Positions 9,651 through 19,891 of a stretch of DNA of 64,000 nt are shown here, piece after piece. Position numbers and translations under genes: made by a program. Every line of letters begins with the position of its first letter. Position 1 is the stretch's first letter. Under the pieces are notes generated by a model. It searched no databases. It was not told the origin of the DNA and worked only from the letters and a program-made list of their open reading frames with translations. The DNA is from Ralstonia wenshanensis (GTDB lineage Bacteria > Pseudomonadota > Gammaproteobacteria > Burkholderiales > Burkholderiaceae), in the NCBI RefSeq assembly GCF_021173085.1, contig NZ_CP076413.1, positions 992,001-1,056,000 of the forward strand, written 5' to 3'.

Positions 9651-10931
9651 TCAGACGAGGCCGTCGAACAGCAGGACCTGCACGGCGTCGCCGGCGTTGA
9701 CCTGGCCTTGTTCGTGGGCGAGCACGACGAAGCAGTTTGCTTCGCTCATGGAACGCAGCACGCCCGAGCCTTGCTGGCCGGTGAGGCGGACTTCGAGCTG
9801 GCCCCTGTCATTCAGGGCGGCGATCGCGCGCTGATATTCCGTGCGGCCCGGGCGCTTGCGGATCGGGGCGGCGCTCACGGCCGGCACCAACGGCGCGCCC
9901 GCGTCGGTGGCGCCCATCATGCGCAGCAGCGCGCCGCGCACGAAGTGATAGAACGTCACCATCACTGCCACCGGGTTTCCGGGTAATCCAAAGAGGAACG
10001 CGCTGCGGCCATTTGACGCGATGCGCCCGAACGCCATCGGCCGGCCCGGGCGCATGGCGATCTTCCAGAACGTCACGTCACCGAGCTTGGCCATCATCTG
10101 TTTGGTGAAGTCTGCTTCGCCGACGGAGACGCCGCCCGACGTGATGATCGCATCGGCATTTTCGGCGGCGGTGCGGAAGGCGGCTTCGAGCGCCGCCGGG
10201 TCATCGCGCACGACGCCCATGTCGAGCAGTTCCACCCCCAGGCGCGAGAGCATGCCGTGCAGCGTGTAGCGGTTGGAGTCGTACACGCAGCCGGCGTCGA
10301 GCGGTTCACCAATGGAGCGCAGCTCGTCGCCGGTGGAGAAGAACGCCACGCGCAGCTTGCGGCGCACCGACACTTCGGCGATGCCGAGCGAGGCGAGCAG
10401 GCCGATATCGGCAGGGCGCAGCGTACGGCCGGCGGACAGCGCGGCGCTGCCACGCGCGAGATCTTCACCACGCAGACGACGGTTGTCGCCGGCGCGCACG
10501 GCATCGCGGGCAAAGCGGACGGTATTGGCATTGCCTTGCGTGAATTCCTGCGGGATGACCGTATCGCAGCCCGCCGGCATGACGGCGCCCGTCATCACGC
10601 GCACGGCGTCGCCTGCGCTGGGCACGCCGTCAAAGGCGACGCCCGCGTACGCCGTGCCGATCACGCGCAATGAGACTTCGCCTGCGTCGCCGGCCAGTTC
10701 CGCGCTGGCAAAGGCGAAACCGTCCATCGCCGAGTTGTCGTGCGCCGGCACGTCGATGGACGACAGCACGTCTTCGGCCAGCACGCGATCCAGCGCGCTG
10801 CGAATGGGCACGCGGGCAACGCCCGTCACCGGCTGGACGAAGTCGCGCATGATGGCTTGCGCTTGCGCGACGGGCAGGGCGTTCGGATCGTAATCGGACA
10901 GGCACGAAACGACAGAGGCAAGGGTGGTCAT
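9651..10931 (-). CDS. moeA: Molybdopterin molybdenumtransferase
   Basis: Inserts molybdate into adenylated molybdopterin in the last common step of Mo-cofactor synthesis. The 426-residue protein carries MoeA hallmarks: an N-terminal DVPAHDNSAMDGFA segment, the MTGAVMPAGCDTVIPQE segment, and the MoCF_biosynth motifs STGDEL and TSGGVSVGEADF. The C-terminal LFGLPGNPVAVMV segment is also present. It is third in the minus-strand order moaA-mobA-moeA, with a 33-base gap after mobA, so an operon is likely. Confidence 0.95.
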   Translation of the reverse strand: MTTLASVVSCLSDYDPNALPVAQAQAIMRDFVQPVTGVARVPIRSALDRVLAEDVLSSIDVPAHDNSAMDGFAFASAELAGDAGEVSLRVIGTAYAGVAFDGVPSAGDAVRVMTGAVMPAGCDTVIPQEFTQGNANTVRFARDAVRAGDNRRLRGEDLARGSAALSAGRTLRPADIGLLASLGIAEVSVRRKLRVAFFSTGDELRSIGEPLDAGCVYDSNRYTLHGMLSRLGVELLDMGVVRDDPAALEAAFRTAAENADAIITSGGVSVGEADFTKQMMAKLGDVTFWKIAMRPGRPMAFGRIASNGRSAFLFGLPGNPVAVMVTFYHFVRGALLRMMGATDAGAPLVPAVSAAPIRKRPGRTEYQRAIAALNDRGQLEVRLTGQQGSGVLRSMSEANCFVVLAHEQGQVNAGDAVQVLLFDGLV

Positions 10932-10964
10932 GACGTCGATGAGGGATCGGATGGCGTTGGCGCT

Positions 10965-11579
10965 CTAGCGGCGCTCGGCCAAATGGTGCAGCTCTTCCAG
11001 CGTGTTGATGTTGGCGAAGGCGGTGCTGTCGTCAAACAACACGTCCACCGTCGCGTGGCGCGCGGTCCAGGTTTCGATCTTGCGGCCGCCGCCTTGGAGA
11101 TAGGCGATCAGGTCGTCGGCCAGCAACGTATCGATCAGACAGAATACCGGCTGCACTTGCCGGCGCGGTTGACCTTGCGCATCCGGCTCCATCGTCACCG
11201 GCATGGCGATGCGCGCGTTGGCCTCGTCCATTGCCTGCGAGAGCTTGGCGGCGAGGTCGGTCGGCACGAACGGCGAATCGCAAGGGGCGGTCAGCAGGTA
11301 GCGCGTCTGGCATTGTTCCAGCCCGGCCAGGATGCCTGCCAAGGGGCCGGCAAAGTCGGGCACCGAATCCGCCACCACCGGCACGCCAAACGATTCGTAC
11401 GCGGCGAGGTTGCGATTGGCGTTGACCAGCATGTGGCCTACCTGCGGCGACAGGCGCATCAACGTGTGCATCGCCATTGGCGCGCCGCGAAACGTCTGCA
11501 GGCCTTTGTCGACGCCGCCCATGCGGCTGCCCCGGCCGCCGGCCAGGATCAGGCCGGTGATGTCGGATGTTGGAATCAT
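10965..11579 (-). CDS. mobA: Molybdenum cofactor guanylyltransferase
   Basis: Attaches GMP to molybdopterin to form the bis-MGD type cofactor. The 204-residue protein begins with the nucleotidyltransferase signature LILAGGRGSRMGGVDKGL and has the TAPCDSPFVP metal-binding segment. It sits between moaA (20-base gap) and moeA. Its presence implies that the host makes DMSO-reductase-family enzymes such as nitrate reductase or formate dehydrogenase. Confidence 0.94.
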   Translation of the reverse strand: MIPTSDITGLILAGGRGSRMGGVDKGLQTFRGAPMAMHTLMRLSPQVGHMLVNANRNLAAYESFGVPVVADSVPDFAGPLAGILAGLEQCQTRYLLTAPCDSPFVPTDLAAKLSQAMDEANARIAMPVTMEPDAQGQPRRQVQPVFCLIDTLLADDLIAYLQGGGRKIETWTARHATVDVLFDDSTAFANINTLEELHHLAERR

Positions 11580-11599
11580 GTCGTTGAACGTTGGCGGAT

Positions 11600-12721
11600 T
11601 CAGCCGCCGATGTAGGACATTTCGATGCGCCGGCCGACCGGCTGGGCCTTGCCGCTGGCACGCAGTTCGGAGTAGCGGTCGGTGCGGCCCTGCCAGACCG
11701 TGCGGATCGCATTGGAAAGTTCAAGATCGGTCGCGCCGCCGCGCAATAGCGCGCGCAGGTCGAAGCCTTCTGTGGCGAACAGGCACAGATACAGCTTGCC
11801 TTCGGTCGATAGCCGGGCGCGCGTGCAATCGTGGCAGAACGCCTGTGTCACGCTGGAAATCACGCCGATCTCGCCTGTGCCATCAACGTAGCGCCAGCGC
11901 TCGGCCGTCTCGCCGCTGTAGTTGGCCGACACGGGCTCAATCGCAAACTCGGCAGACAGACGCTCGATGACCTCCGCCGACGGCACGACAGAACGCATTT
12001 CCCAGTGGTTGGTCGTGCCAACGTCCATGTATTCGATAAAGCGGACGATGATCCCGCTGCCACGGAAGTGGCGCGCCATCGGCACGATCTGGTCATCGTT
12101 GTCGCCTTTCTTGACGACCATGTTGACCTTGATCGGTGCCAGGCCGACCTTGTGCGCTACTTCAATGCCATGCAGCACCTCGCCCACCGCAAAATCGACG
12201 TCGTTCATGCGGCGGAAAGTCGCATCGTCGATGCCGTCAAGGCTGACCGTCACGCGGCTGAGACCAGCATCCTTGAGCGACTGCGCCTTGCGTGCGAGCA
12301 GGGCGCCATTGGTCGTGAGCGTCAGGTCCAGCGGCTTGCCTTCGGCTGTGGTCAGGCGCGCGAGCATTTCGACCAGGCGTTCGATGTCCTTGCGCAGCAG
12401 GGGCTCGCCGCCGGTTAGCCGGATCTTCTCCACGCCGTGCTCGATGAACAGCCGCGCCATGCGTTCGATCTCCTCGAACGAGAGCAGCTCGGAATGCCTC
12501 AGGAAGCGGTAGTCCTTGTCGAACACGTCTTTCGGCATGCAATAGACGCAGCGGAAGTTGCAGCGGTCCGTCACCGAGATGCGCAGATCGTGCAGCCGGC
12601 GGCCGCGCGTGTCCGTCAGCCTGCCCTCTGCCGGGATGAGCACATTGGGCACGCTGGGTACCGTGGCGCGATGGTGCTGACCATCACGCAGATCGTAGAG
12701 GGGGATGACGGTTTCGGTCAT
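11600..12721 (-). CDS. moaA: GTP 3',8-cyclase (radical SAM)
   Basis: Catalyses the first step of molybdopterin synthesis from GTP. The 373-residue protein has the radical-SAM cluster motif CNFRCVYC, a second C-terminal Fe-S site ([20 protein letters not shown]) and the functionally important C-terminal Gly-Gly (SYIGG). The start is ATG 12721. It leads the moaA-mobA-moeA run. About 125 bases separate it from the rne terminator. Confidence 0.95.
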   Translation of the reverse strand: MTETVIPLYDLRDGQHHRATVPSVPNVLIPAEGRLTDTRGRRLHDLRISVTDRCNFRCVYCMPKDVFDKDYRFLRHSELLSFEEIERMARLFIEHGVEKIRLTGGEPLLRKDIERLVEMLARLTTAEGKPLDLTLTTNGALLARKAQSLKDAGLSRVTVSLDGIDDATFRRMNDVDFAVGEVLHGIEVAHKVGLAPIKVNMVVKKGDNDDQIVPMARHFRGSGIIVRFIEYMDVGTTNHWEMRSVVPSAEVIERLSAEFAIEPVSANYSGETAERWRYVDGTGEIGVISSVTQAFCHDCTRARLSTEGKLYLCLFATEGFDLRALLRGGATDLELSNAIRTVWQGRTDRYSELRASGKAQPVGRRIEMSYIGG

Positions 12722-12847
12722 GGCGTGGTGCGGTGCGTCAATCCACGAAGCGGGGACGGTTGCATCCGATACAGCTTCGAGTGTAGCGCAGCCCCTGTTC
12801 CGCGCGGGCGGTGGGGTTTCATACTCGACATAACGCGCACAGGAAAA

Positions 12848-12867
12848 AGGGCGGCCGAAGCCGCCCT
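12848..12867 (-). terminator. rne intrinsic terminator with UUCG loop
   Basis: On the minus strand this reads AGGGCGGC, a TTCG tetraloop, GCCGCCCT and then a run of T. It sits about 40 bases past the rne stop and before moaA, so it should stop rne transcription ahead of the moa operon. Confidence 0.85.
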
Positions 12868-12905
12868 CAAGTATTTGCCCCGGCGGTTACCCGCCGGTGT
12901 GCTGC

Positions 12906-15900
12906 TTACTGCTGGTCTGCACCACCCGCCGGGCGATTGGTCTCGACCAGCACCATCGGGCCGTGCTGAACTGGCGGCAGCGGTTTGCGCTCGCGCGGCA
13001 CACGCGGTGCCGTAACGGTGCGCGCAGCTTCTTCCTGCGAAGCACGCAGCTTCTGACCGTCAGTGTGGACCCATGTCATGCCGGCGTTGTCCAGCACGCT
13101 CTGCAGGGTCTCGATCGGCAACGGCGAAGCCTGGGCAATCGTGCTGACCGGAGCCGGCACTTCGGCAAACGCCGTCACGATGGCTTCTTGAGGTGCTGCC
13201 ACCGTGGCTTCCGGGGCGGGTGCTGCGGTAGCCGTTGCCAGCGCGGGCTCCGTCGGCTGCACTTGCGGCAGGGCCGACACAGGCGCCACGGCTTCCGCAG
13301 CATGCACCGGCTCTTGCACCACCGGAGCCGGGTTCTCAACCGGAGCGAACGACGTCGTCTGCACCGGTTCCGTCACGGTCGCGGGCAGTACCGGCTCGGC
13401 ATGCATTTCGGCGACGGCTTCGTCTGCGCTTTCAGCGCCTTCGTTTTCGCCTTCACCTTCCGCACGGACGCCTTCCGCGCCCTCGCGGTCGCGGCGATAG
13501 CGGTTGCGGCCACGGCGGCCACGGCGGCGGCGCTCTTCACCTTCACCGTTGCCTTCCACGCCCGGAGTCACGCCTTCGCCCACGAAGCCTTCTGCCGGAG
13601 CCGCGGTGTCCAGCAGCGGTTGCGGCACTTGCGATGCGGAAGTCTGGTCGACCAGAGCTTCGGTGGCCACGGCTGCGGCTTCCTTGGCTTGTTGGTCGCG
13701 CTCGCCACGGCTTTCGCGCGGCTCGCGGTTTTCACGTGCCTCGCGCGGTTCACGACCTTCGCGGGCTTCCCGGCCCTCACGCGGCTGGCGCTCGCGACGT
13801 TCCTGATTGCGTTCGCGGCGGCCTTGGCCCTGATTCTGGCCCTCGCCACGCACTTCCTGGCCTTGCTGCGGCTGACGGGCTTCTGCCGTCTCGCGAACAC
13901 CGCCCTCGACCTGGGCCGGTTGACGGTTGCGATCGCGGTTGCCGCGCTGACCGTCACGTTGGCCTTCGCGCTGGACTTGTTGCTGACCTTCGCGAGCTTC
14001 GTTGCGCTCACGGCCCTGGCGGTTGCCATCACGGCCGTTCTGGCCCTGACCTTGGCGCTCACCACGTTCGCCGCGCTGGCCACGGCCGCCGCGGTCCTGA
14101 CGATTGCCACGGCCTTGGCGGTTGCCTTCTTCCGCACGTTGCTTCGGCGTTTCGACGGGCGCGGCCACCACCGGCTCGGCCGGTTTGGCGCCAAACAGCG
14201 ATTTCAGCCACGAAACAAAACCACCCTGGGCAGGTACCGGAGCCGGAGCCTGCGGTGCCGGAGCAGCTTCAGTACGAGCCGGACGCTCAGCACGCGGCAC
14301 CGACACCGGCGCTGGTTGGTCCGGCGTGATGCCCTTGACGGCGGCTTCCTGGCGCGGCTTGGCAGCTTCCTTGCGGGTGCTGTACGCGGTGTCGGCTTCC
14401 AGTTCCTTGGCGGCCTCTTCGGCCATCTTGTAGCTGGCCTTGTCGTCGTCCAGGCGCGGATCGTCGTGGCGCAGGCGCTCCAGCTTGTAGTGCGGCGTCT
14501 CCAGATGCTTGTTCGGGATCAGCAGCACGTTGACTTTGAAGCGCGTCTCGATCAGGTTGATGTCCGGGCGCTTCTCGTTGAGCAGGAACGCAGCCACTTC
14601 CACCGGCACTTGGCAGTGGATCGCGGCGGTGTTTTCCTTCATCGCCTCTTCCTGGATGATGCGCAGCACCTGCAGGGCAGACGATTCGGTATCGCGAATG
14701 TGGCCCGTGCCGTTACAGCGCGGGCAAGTGACGTGCGAGCCTTCCGACAGCGACGGACGCAGGCGCTGGCGCGACAGCTCCATCAGGCCGAATCGGCTGA
14801 TCTTGCCCATCTGCACGCGGGCTCGGTCGTGGCGCAGCGCGTCTTTCAGGCGCGTTTCGACGTCCTTCTGGGCCTTGCTCGACTCCATGTCGATGAAGTC
14901 GATCACGATCAGGCCGCCCAAGTCACGCAGGCGGAGCTGGCGAGCGATTTCGTCGGCGGCCTCAAGGTTGGTGCGCGCGGCGGTTTCCTCGATATCGGCG
15001 CCCTTGGTGGCGCGCGCCGAGTTCACATCAATGGCGACCAGCGCCTCGGTGTGGTCGATCACGATGGCGCCACCCGAGGGCAGCATGACCATGCGCGAGT
15101 ACGCCGATTCAATCTGGTGTTCGATCTGGAAGCGCGAGAACAGGGGAACGTCGTCGCGGTACTTCTTCACCCGATTCATGTTGTCGGGCATCACCACGCT
15201 CATGAAAGCGCGGGCCTGATCGTAGATATCGTCCGTATCGATCAGGATTTCACCGATATCCGGCTGGAAGTAATCGCGAATCGCGCGGATCACCAGGCTG
15301 GATTCGAGATAGATCAGCAGCGGGGCCTTGTTGTCGACGGCGGCGCCATCAACGGCCTTCCACAGCTGCATCAGGTAGTTCAAGTCCCACTGCAGCTCTT
15401 CAGCCGAGCGACCGATACCGGCGGTGCGGGCGATGATGCTCATGCCGTCCGGCACTTCCAGTTGCGCCATCGTCTCGCGCAGTTCCTGGCGGTCTTCGCC
15501 CTCGATGCGGCGCGACACGCCACCGCCTCGCGGGTTGTTCGGCATCAGCACCAGATAGCGGCCGGCCAGCGAGATGAACGTGGTCAGGGCCGCGCCCTTG
15601 TTGCCGCGCTCTTCCTTTTCAACCTGGACGATCAGTTCCTGGCCTTCAGACAGGGCGTCCTGGATGCGCGCGCCGCGCACGTCCACCCCGTCCTTGAAAT
15701 AGGCGCGGGCGACTTCCTTGAAGGGGAGAAAACCGTGCCGCTCTTCGCCGTAGTTGACGAAGCACGCTTCCAGCGACGGCTCGATGCGGGTGATGACACC
15801 CTTGTAGATATTGCCCTTGCGCTGCTCGCGGCCGGCGGTTTCGATGTCGATGTCGATCAGTTTCTGACCATCGACAATGGCGACGCGCAGTTCTTCTTGC

Positions 15901-15929
15901 TGCGTCGCATTGAACAACATGCGTTTCAT
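12906..15929 (-). CDS. rne: Ribonuclease E
   Basis: Main endoribonuclease for mRNA decay and rRNA/tRNA processing, and scaffold of the degradosome. The start is ATG 15929 ([20 protein letters not shown]) with GGAG/GAGG upstream; a 10-residue N-terminal extension in the same frame is not conserved. The 1007-residue product has the S1 domain near 35-120, the RNase E/G core with DFIDMES near the Mg site, and the Zn-link CPRCNGTG. From about residue 520 the protein is low complexity, rich in Arg, Glu, Gln, Asn and Gly. It ends with a short VLVETNRP motif. It is divergent from rluC, as in E. coli. Confidence 0.96.
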   Translation of the reverse strand: MKRMLFNATQQEELRVAIVDGQKLIDIDIETAGREQRKGNIYKGVITRIEPSLEACFVNYGEERHGFLPFKEVARAYFKDGVDVRGARIQDALSEGQELIVQVEKEERGNKGAALTTFISLAGRYLVLMPNNPRGGGVSRRIEGEDRQELRETMAQLEVPDGMSIIARTAGIGRSAEELQWDLNYLMQLWKAVDGAAVDNKAPLLIYLESSLVIRAIRDYFQPDIGEILIDTDDIYDQARAFMSVVMPDNMNRVKKYRDDVPLFSRFQIEHQIESAYSRMVMLPSGGAIVIDHTEALVAIDVNSARATKGADIEETAARTNLEAADEIARQLRLRDLGGLIVIDFIDMESSKAQKDVETRLKDALRHDRARVQMGKISRFGLMELSRQRLRPSLSEGSHVTCPRCNGTGHIRDTESSALQVLRIIQEEAMKENTAAIHCQVPVEVAAFLLNEKRPDINLIETRFKVNVLLIPNKHLETPHYKLERLRHDDPRLDDDKASYKMAEEAAKELEADTAYSTRKEAAKPRQEAAVKGITPDQPAPVSVPRAERPARTEAAPAPQAPAPVPAQGGFVSWLKSLFGAKPAEPVVAAPVETPKQRAEEGNRQGRGNRQDRGGRGQRGERGERQGQGQNGRDGNRQGRERNEAREGQQQVQREGQRDGQRGNRDRNRQPAQVEGGVRETAEARQPQQGQEVRGEGQNQGQGRRERNQERRERQPREGREAREGREPREARENREPRESRGERDQQAKEAAAVATEALVDQTSASQVPQPLLDTAAPAEGFVGEGVTPGVEGNGEGEERRRRGRRGRNRYRRDREGAEGVRAEGEGENEGAESADEAVAEMHAEPVLPATVTEPVQTTSFAPVENPAPVVQEPVHAAEAVAPVSALPQVQPTEPALATATAAPAPEATVAAPQEAIVTAFAEVPAPVSTIAQASPLPIETLQSVLDNAGMTWVHTDGQKLRASQEEAARTVTAPRVPRERKPLPPVQHGPMVLVETNRPAGGADQQ

Positions 15930-16665
15930 TGCAACCTCACTCCAATGCCGTGCAAGCACGGCGCTTCATGGAGCACGCAAAGGCGGAGCGGGTGGTCAAC
16001 GAATTGCCGAGGTGTCGGCCAACAAAAAAGGCGCGACGGGGCACGGGCGAAAGAAATGAGGGCATTCCACGCGTCATCATGGATGGCAGGGCGGAGTCCG
16101 CGGACGCGGTTGGCGTCCAGTTGCGCGTCCTGTCACTCGTGCCACGGGCCCGATGCATGTGCAGGCGGGCCGGCGGCGGCGAGTCGCGTGAAGCGACCAC
16201 AAAGAGCGAATTGACGGACGGCTTGTCCGGACGAAACCCGCGGCGGGGCAAATCGGGCGGCGTGCTGCTTTTTGGAGTTTTGCCGCCGGACCGCCATGGC
16301 AACGCGGTAACCGGATGTTCAGCCGGCCGGCACCAATCTGGTGCGGCAAGGGCTTCTTTCACCAAGCGGGCGCCGTATGGATGACCATGTGGCGCCCGCC
16401 TTTGAATTCTGTTCTACCAGCTGCTCGTTCTACGCTGGCCGACGTTGCCGACGTGATCTTTGGTTCACGTCCTGCGCGGTGGGACAGCGGTGCGTGCTGC
16501 TTTCGTGCCGATTAGTCGGCCACGTGATTAGCTTTGTAACACAAGTGGGCGAGAGATCGGCGCGTTCCGGATCGAAACGGTGGCTGTGTACAATACCTGT
16601 TGTTTCGTTCCGACCGGCTGTTGCTGGCGCCTTAACGACTGTCCAGCGAGAAAATTATATTGAAA
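15930..16665. other. Long divergent leader between rne and rluC
   Basis: About 735 bases without a convincing gene. It must contain the rne promoter and 5' leader on the minus strand and the rluC promoter on the plus strand. A TACAAT at 16589-16594 is a plausible rluC -10, with a weak -35. A long leader fits the known role of the rne 5' UTR in RNase E autoregulation in enterobacteria; its use here is inference. Short open frames in it look like noise. Confidence 0.5.
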
Positions 16666-17700
16666 ATGAATGAGTTACGCCATCCATTTGATGGCCGCAT
16701 TCAACAGGCCGGACGTGGCACACTCGGCGATGCACTCGACGGCAAGTCGGTCGCCTATGTTGAAATCGGCGAGGACGCAGAAGGGCAGCGCATCGATAAT
16801 TTCTTGATGCGCGTGGCCAAGGGCGTGCCCAAAAGCCATATTTACCGCATCTTGCGTTCCGGCGAGGTGCGCGTTAACAAAGGCCGTATTGACGCGGAAT
16901 ACCGCCTGAAGCTCGGTGATCTGGTCCGCATTCCGCCACTTCGGATCGCCCAGCAGGCCGAAGCCCCGCGCGCAGTTCCTGCGGCAGAATTCACGATTCT
17001 TCACGAAGATACGCACTTGTTGGTGATCGATAAGCCCGCCGGGGTGGCCGTTCACGGCGGATCCGGGGTGGCGTTTGGGGTGATCGAGCAATTGCGCCAA
17101 TCGCGCCCGGAGGCGAAGTTTCTGGAGTTGGTGCACCGCCTCGACCGCGAAACATCGGGGGTTTTGCTGCTCGCCAAAAAGCGCTCTGCGCTGGTGGCGC
17201 TGCATGAGCAGATCCGTGAAGGTCAGTTGGATAAACGGTACTTTGCGGCTGTGAAGGGCGTCTGGCCGCACAAGCGTCAACACATCAAGTCGCCGCTGCA
17301 CAAATACACCACGCCGGAAGGCGAGCGCCGCGTGCGCGTGCAAGCCGATGGGCAGGCGTCGCACACGATCTTCAACAAGGTGGGGGTGTTTGGCCCCTAC
17401 ACGTTGCTGGAGGCCGAGCTGAAGACCGGGCGTACGCACCAGATTCGTGTGCATCTTGCGCACGCCGGTTTTCCGATTTTAGGCGACGACAAGTATGGCG
17501 ATTTCGCCCTGAACAAGGCGCTGTCACGTGCGAATGCTTCGCCGCGACTGGCGCGGATGTTCTTGCATGCGCATCGCCTGCAGCTGACGCATCCGCAAAG
17601 CGGTGAAACCGTCACGTTCAATGCGCCGTTGCCCCCCGAGTGCGCCGATTTCCTCAACGCTTTCCAGAGCCCCGATTCCGATGCCGCAGCAGCGCTTTGA
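16666..17700 (+). CDS. rluC: 23S rRNA pseudouridine synthase RluC
   Basis: Makes pseudouridines in 23S rRNA (E. coli sites 955, 2504 and 2580). It has an N-terminal S4 RNA-binding domain (about residues 30-90) and the RluA-type catalytic motif HRLDRETSGVLL, with Asp160 as the expected catalytic residue. The start is ATG 16666; a TTG at 16660 in the same frame is an alternative. The product is 344 residues. The 3' end overlaps the HAD phosphatase gene by 20 bases. Divergence from rne is conserved across many proteobacteria. Confidence 0.93.
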   Translation: MNELRHPFDGRIQQAGRGTLGDALDGKSVAYVEIGEDAEGQRIDNFLMRVAKGVPKSHIYRILRSGEVRVNKGRIDAEYRLKLGDLVRIPPLRIAQQAEAPRAVPAAEFTILHEDTHLLVIDKPAGVAVHGGSGVAFGVIEQLRQSRPEAKFLELVHRLDRETSGVLLLAKKRSALVALHEQIREGQLDKRYFAAVKGVWPHKRQHIKSPLHKYTTPEGERRVRVQADGQASHTIFNKVGVFGPYTLLEAELKTGRTHQIRVHLAHAGFPILGDDKYGDFALNKALSRANASPRLARMFLHAHRLQLTHPQSGETVTFNAPLPPECADFLNAFQSPDSDAAAAL

Positions 17701-18340
17701 TCTGATCGTGTTCGATTGGGATGGCACGTTGATGGACTCGACATCGGCCATCACCCGATCGATCCAGCTTGCATGCCGGGATCTTGATCTGCCGGTGCCC
17801 GACGATACACGGGCGAGCCACGTGATTGGCCTGGGCCTGCGGGATGCCCTCGAATATGCCGTCCCGACGCTCGATCCTGCCGATTACGGCAAGCTGGCGG
17901 ACCGGTATCGCTTCCATTACCTCAGCCGCGACGCCCACCTTGTGCTGTTTCCCGGCGTGCGTGAAATGCTGGAGGGACTGCGCAGCCAGAACTATCTGCT
18001 GGCTGTGGCGACGGGCAAATCCCGGGTTGGCCTGCAACGTGCGATGGAAGCGACGAATCTGACGGGCGTGTTCGACAACACGCGGTGCGCCGATGAGACG
18101 TTCTCCAAGCCGCACCCCGCGATGCTGCTCGAACTAACGCGCGATCTCGGCATGGAAGTCGAGCGCACCGTGATGATTGGCGACACGACGCACGACCTGC
18201 AGATGGCCGCCAATGCAGGCGCGGCTGGCGTAGCCGTCACATACGGCGCGCATCCTGCTGATGTGCTGGATTCGCTTACACCGCTGTATAGCGCCAAGTC
18301 GGTCCCCGATTTACACAACTGGCTGACGCAACATGCCTGA
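17681..18340 (+). CDS. HAD-IA hydrolase, phosphoglycolate-phosphatase-like
   Basis: A 219-residue haloacid-dehalogenase-type phosphatase. Motif I is FDWDGTLMDS, with the nucleophile and acid/base aspartates. Motif II lies in LAVATGKSR and motif IV in MIGDTTHDLQMA. It resembles Gph-type enzymes, but the substrate is not determinable. Start ATG 17681 lies inside the rluC end (20-base overlap), and its stop overlaps the start of the Rieske gene, so three genes are translationally coupled. Confidence 0.85.
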   Translation: MPQQRFDLIVFDWDGTLMDSTSAITRSIQLACRDLDLPVPDDTRASHVIGLGLRDALEYAVPTLDPADYGKLADRYRFHYLSRDAHLVLFPGVREMLEGLRSQNYLLAVATGKSRVGLQRAMEATNLTGVFDNTRCADETFSKPHPAMLLELTRDLGMEVERTVMIGDTTHDLQMAANAGAAGVAVTYGAHPADVLDSLTPLYSAKSVPDLHNWLTQHA

Positions 18341-18734
18341 GATGGCTGAACAGATTCGCGTGTGCGAAAGCGCTGCGCTGGAAGATGGCGGCCTGGGTGT
18401 CAGATTTCAGGTGGAGGTGCGCGGACGGCTTGTCAGCGCGTTTGTTGTCCGTTACGCGGGCGGCGTTCACGGTTATCTGAACCAATGCGCGCACGTGCCG
18501 ATGGAAATGGACTGGCAGGAAGGCCAGTTTTTTGAAAGCTCGGGCCTGTATCTAATGTGCGCGACGCATGGCGCCATTTACGAGCCAGATACTGGCCGGT
18601 GCGTCGGCGGACCTTGCCGGGGCTCGCATTTGTCCAAGCTTGAGGTGGCTGAGCGCGACGGCGCAGTCTGGTGGCAGCCAGATGCGCTATTCCGCGCGCC
18701 CGTGTCCGCGCCGGAACCAACACCTTCTGCCTAG
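18333..18734 (+). CDS. Small Rieske [2Fe-2S] protein
   Basis: A 133-residue protein with the two Rieske cluster motifs, Cys-X-His in NQCAHVPMEMDW and Cys-X2-His in LMCATHGAIYEP, separated by the usual spacing. There is no membrane anchor or signal peptide, so it is a soluble ferredoxin-like electron carrier or small oxygenase-type subunit. ATG 18342 is an alternative start. It is coupled to the HAD phosphatase upstream and 39 bases before sppA. No oxygenase or reductase partner is in the window. Confidence 0.85.
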   Translation: MPEMAEQIRVCESAALEDGGLGVRFQVEVRGRLVSAFVVRYAGGVHGYLNQCAHVPMEMDWQEGQFFESSGLYLMCATHGAIYEPDTGRCVGGPCRGSHLSKLEVAERDGAVWWQPDALFRAPVSAPEPTPSA

Positions 18735-18773
18735 TAGCGCAGTTCTCCTTCTCGACCGTTTTTCTCCTTGTCT

Positions 18774-19886
18774 ATGACCGACTCGATTCCGCCGAAAGGG
18801 CCCGACGACGCCCCCAACGAGGGTGCAGGCAAACCAGAAGCGCTGGAAGTCACGCAGCACGCTGATCATCCGCTCGAAGCCGAATTGCGCAACTCGCCTG
18901 CAGGCAAGTCCGCATCGGCATCTGGGCCAGCTGCATCTGCACAGGCCGGTGGCTGGGAGCGCGAGGTGCTCGAAAAGGTATTGATGGCAACTGTCCGTGA
19001 GCAGCGCGCCGCGCGCCGCTGGCGCATCTTTTTCCGCTTCGTGACGCTGGGTCTGATCGGGGTGCTTATTTACGCATTCGCCAGTCTCGAAGGCGAAACC
19101 GTCAGCACGGGCCGCCACACGGCGGTTGTCACGCTCGACGGCGAAATTGCAGCCAACACAAACGCCAGCGCTGAAAACATCAATGCGTCGTTGCAGGCTG
19201 CGTTTGCAGACGACAACACCGTCGGTGTGATCCTGAAGATCAATTCGCCGGGCGGCTCGCCAGTGCAGGCGGGCATGATCAACGATGAAATTCGCCGTCT
19301 TCGCGCCAAGTACAAGAAGATTCCGCTATACGTCGTGGTCGAAGAGATGTGCGCGTCAGGAGGTTATTACGTGGCCGCCGCTGCTGACAGAATCTATGTC
19401 GATAAGGCCAGCATTGTCGGCTCGATCGGTGTGCTGATGGACGGCTTCGGCTTTACCGGTCTGATGGACAAGGTGGGCGTGGAGCGTCGCTTGCTCACGG
19501 CCGGTTCGAACAAGGGCATGCTTGATCCGTTCTCGCCCGTGTCGCCCCAGCAGAAACAGTATGCGCAGGAGATGCTGGACCAGGTGCACCAGCAGTTCAT
19601 CGATGTGGTGAAGCAGGGGCGTGGCAACCGTTTGAAGGACGATCCGACGTTGTTCACCGGCCTGTTCTGGACGGGCGCCAAGGCTGTGGATCTCGGCCTG
19701 GCTGATGCGATCGGCAGCTCGGATTTCGTTGCTCGCAACGTCATCAAAGCGCCGGACGTGGTCGACTACACCGTCAAGGAAAACTTCGCCTCGCGCGTGG
19801 CGCGCAAGCTTGGCACAGCGATGGGCGCGGGCGCTGTGAAGGCGCTGGCCGCTACGGGCCAGCTCAAGCTCTTGATGAAGGAATAA
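18774..19886 (+). CDS. sppA: Signal peptide peptidase SppA, S49 family
   Basis: A membrane-anchored serine protease that degrades cleaved signal peptides. The product is 370 residues from ATG 18774 (a Met two codons earlier is possible). An Ala/Glu-rich cytoplasmic N-terminus precedes a single membrane segment near residues 80-98. Catalytic Ser195 lies in CASGGYYVAAAAD and Lys247 in GSNKGMLDPF. Their spacing of 52 matches the Ser-Lys dyad of the short bacterial SppA type. The gene is convergent with the methyltransferase gene, only 5 bases away. Confidence 0.92.
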   Translation: MTDSIPPKGPDDAPNEGAGKPEALEVTQHADHPLEAELRNSPAGKSASASGPAASAQAGGWEREVLEKVLMATVREQRAARRWRIFFRFVTLGLIGVLIYAFASLEGETVSTGRHTAVVTLDGEIAANTNASAENINASLQAAFADDNTVGVILKINSPGGSPVQAGMINDEIRRLRAKYKKIPLYVVVEEMCASGGYYVAAAADRIYVDKASIVGSIGVLMDGFGFTGLMDKVGVERRLLTAGSNKGMLDPFSPVSPQQKQYAQEMLDQVHQQFIDVVKQGRGNRLKDDPTLFTGLFWTGAKAVDLGLADAIGSSDFVARNVIKAPDVVDYTVKENFASRVARKLGTAMGAGAVKALAATGQLKLLMKE

Positions 19887-19891
19887 GCGCG

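Noticed and set aside
12897-16214. A 1105-codon plus-strand open frame opposite rne
   Set aside because: Mirror of the rne coding sequence; Ala/Leu/Phe-rich composition follows from the codon bias and the low-complexity rne tail.
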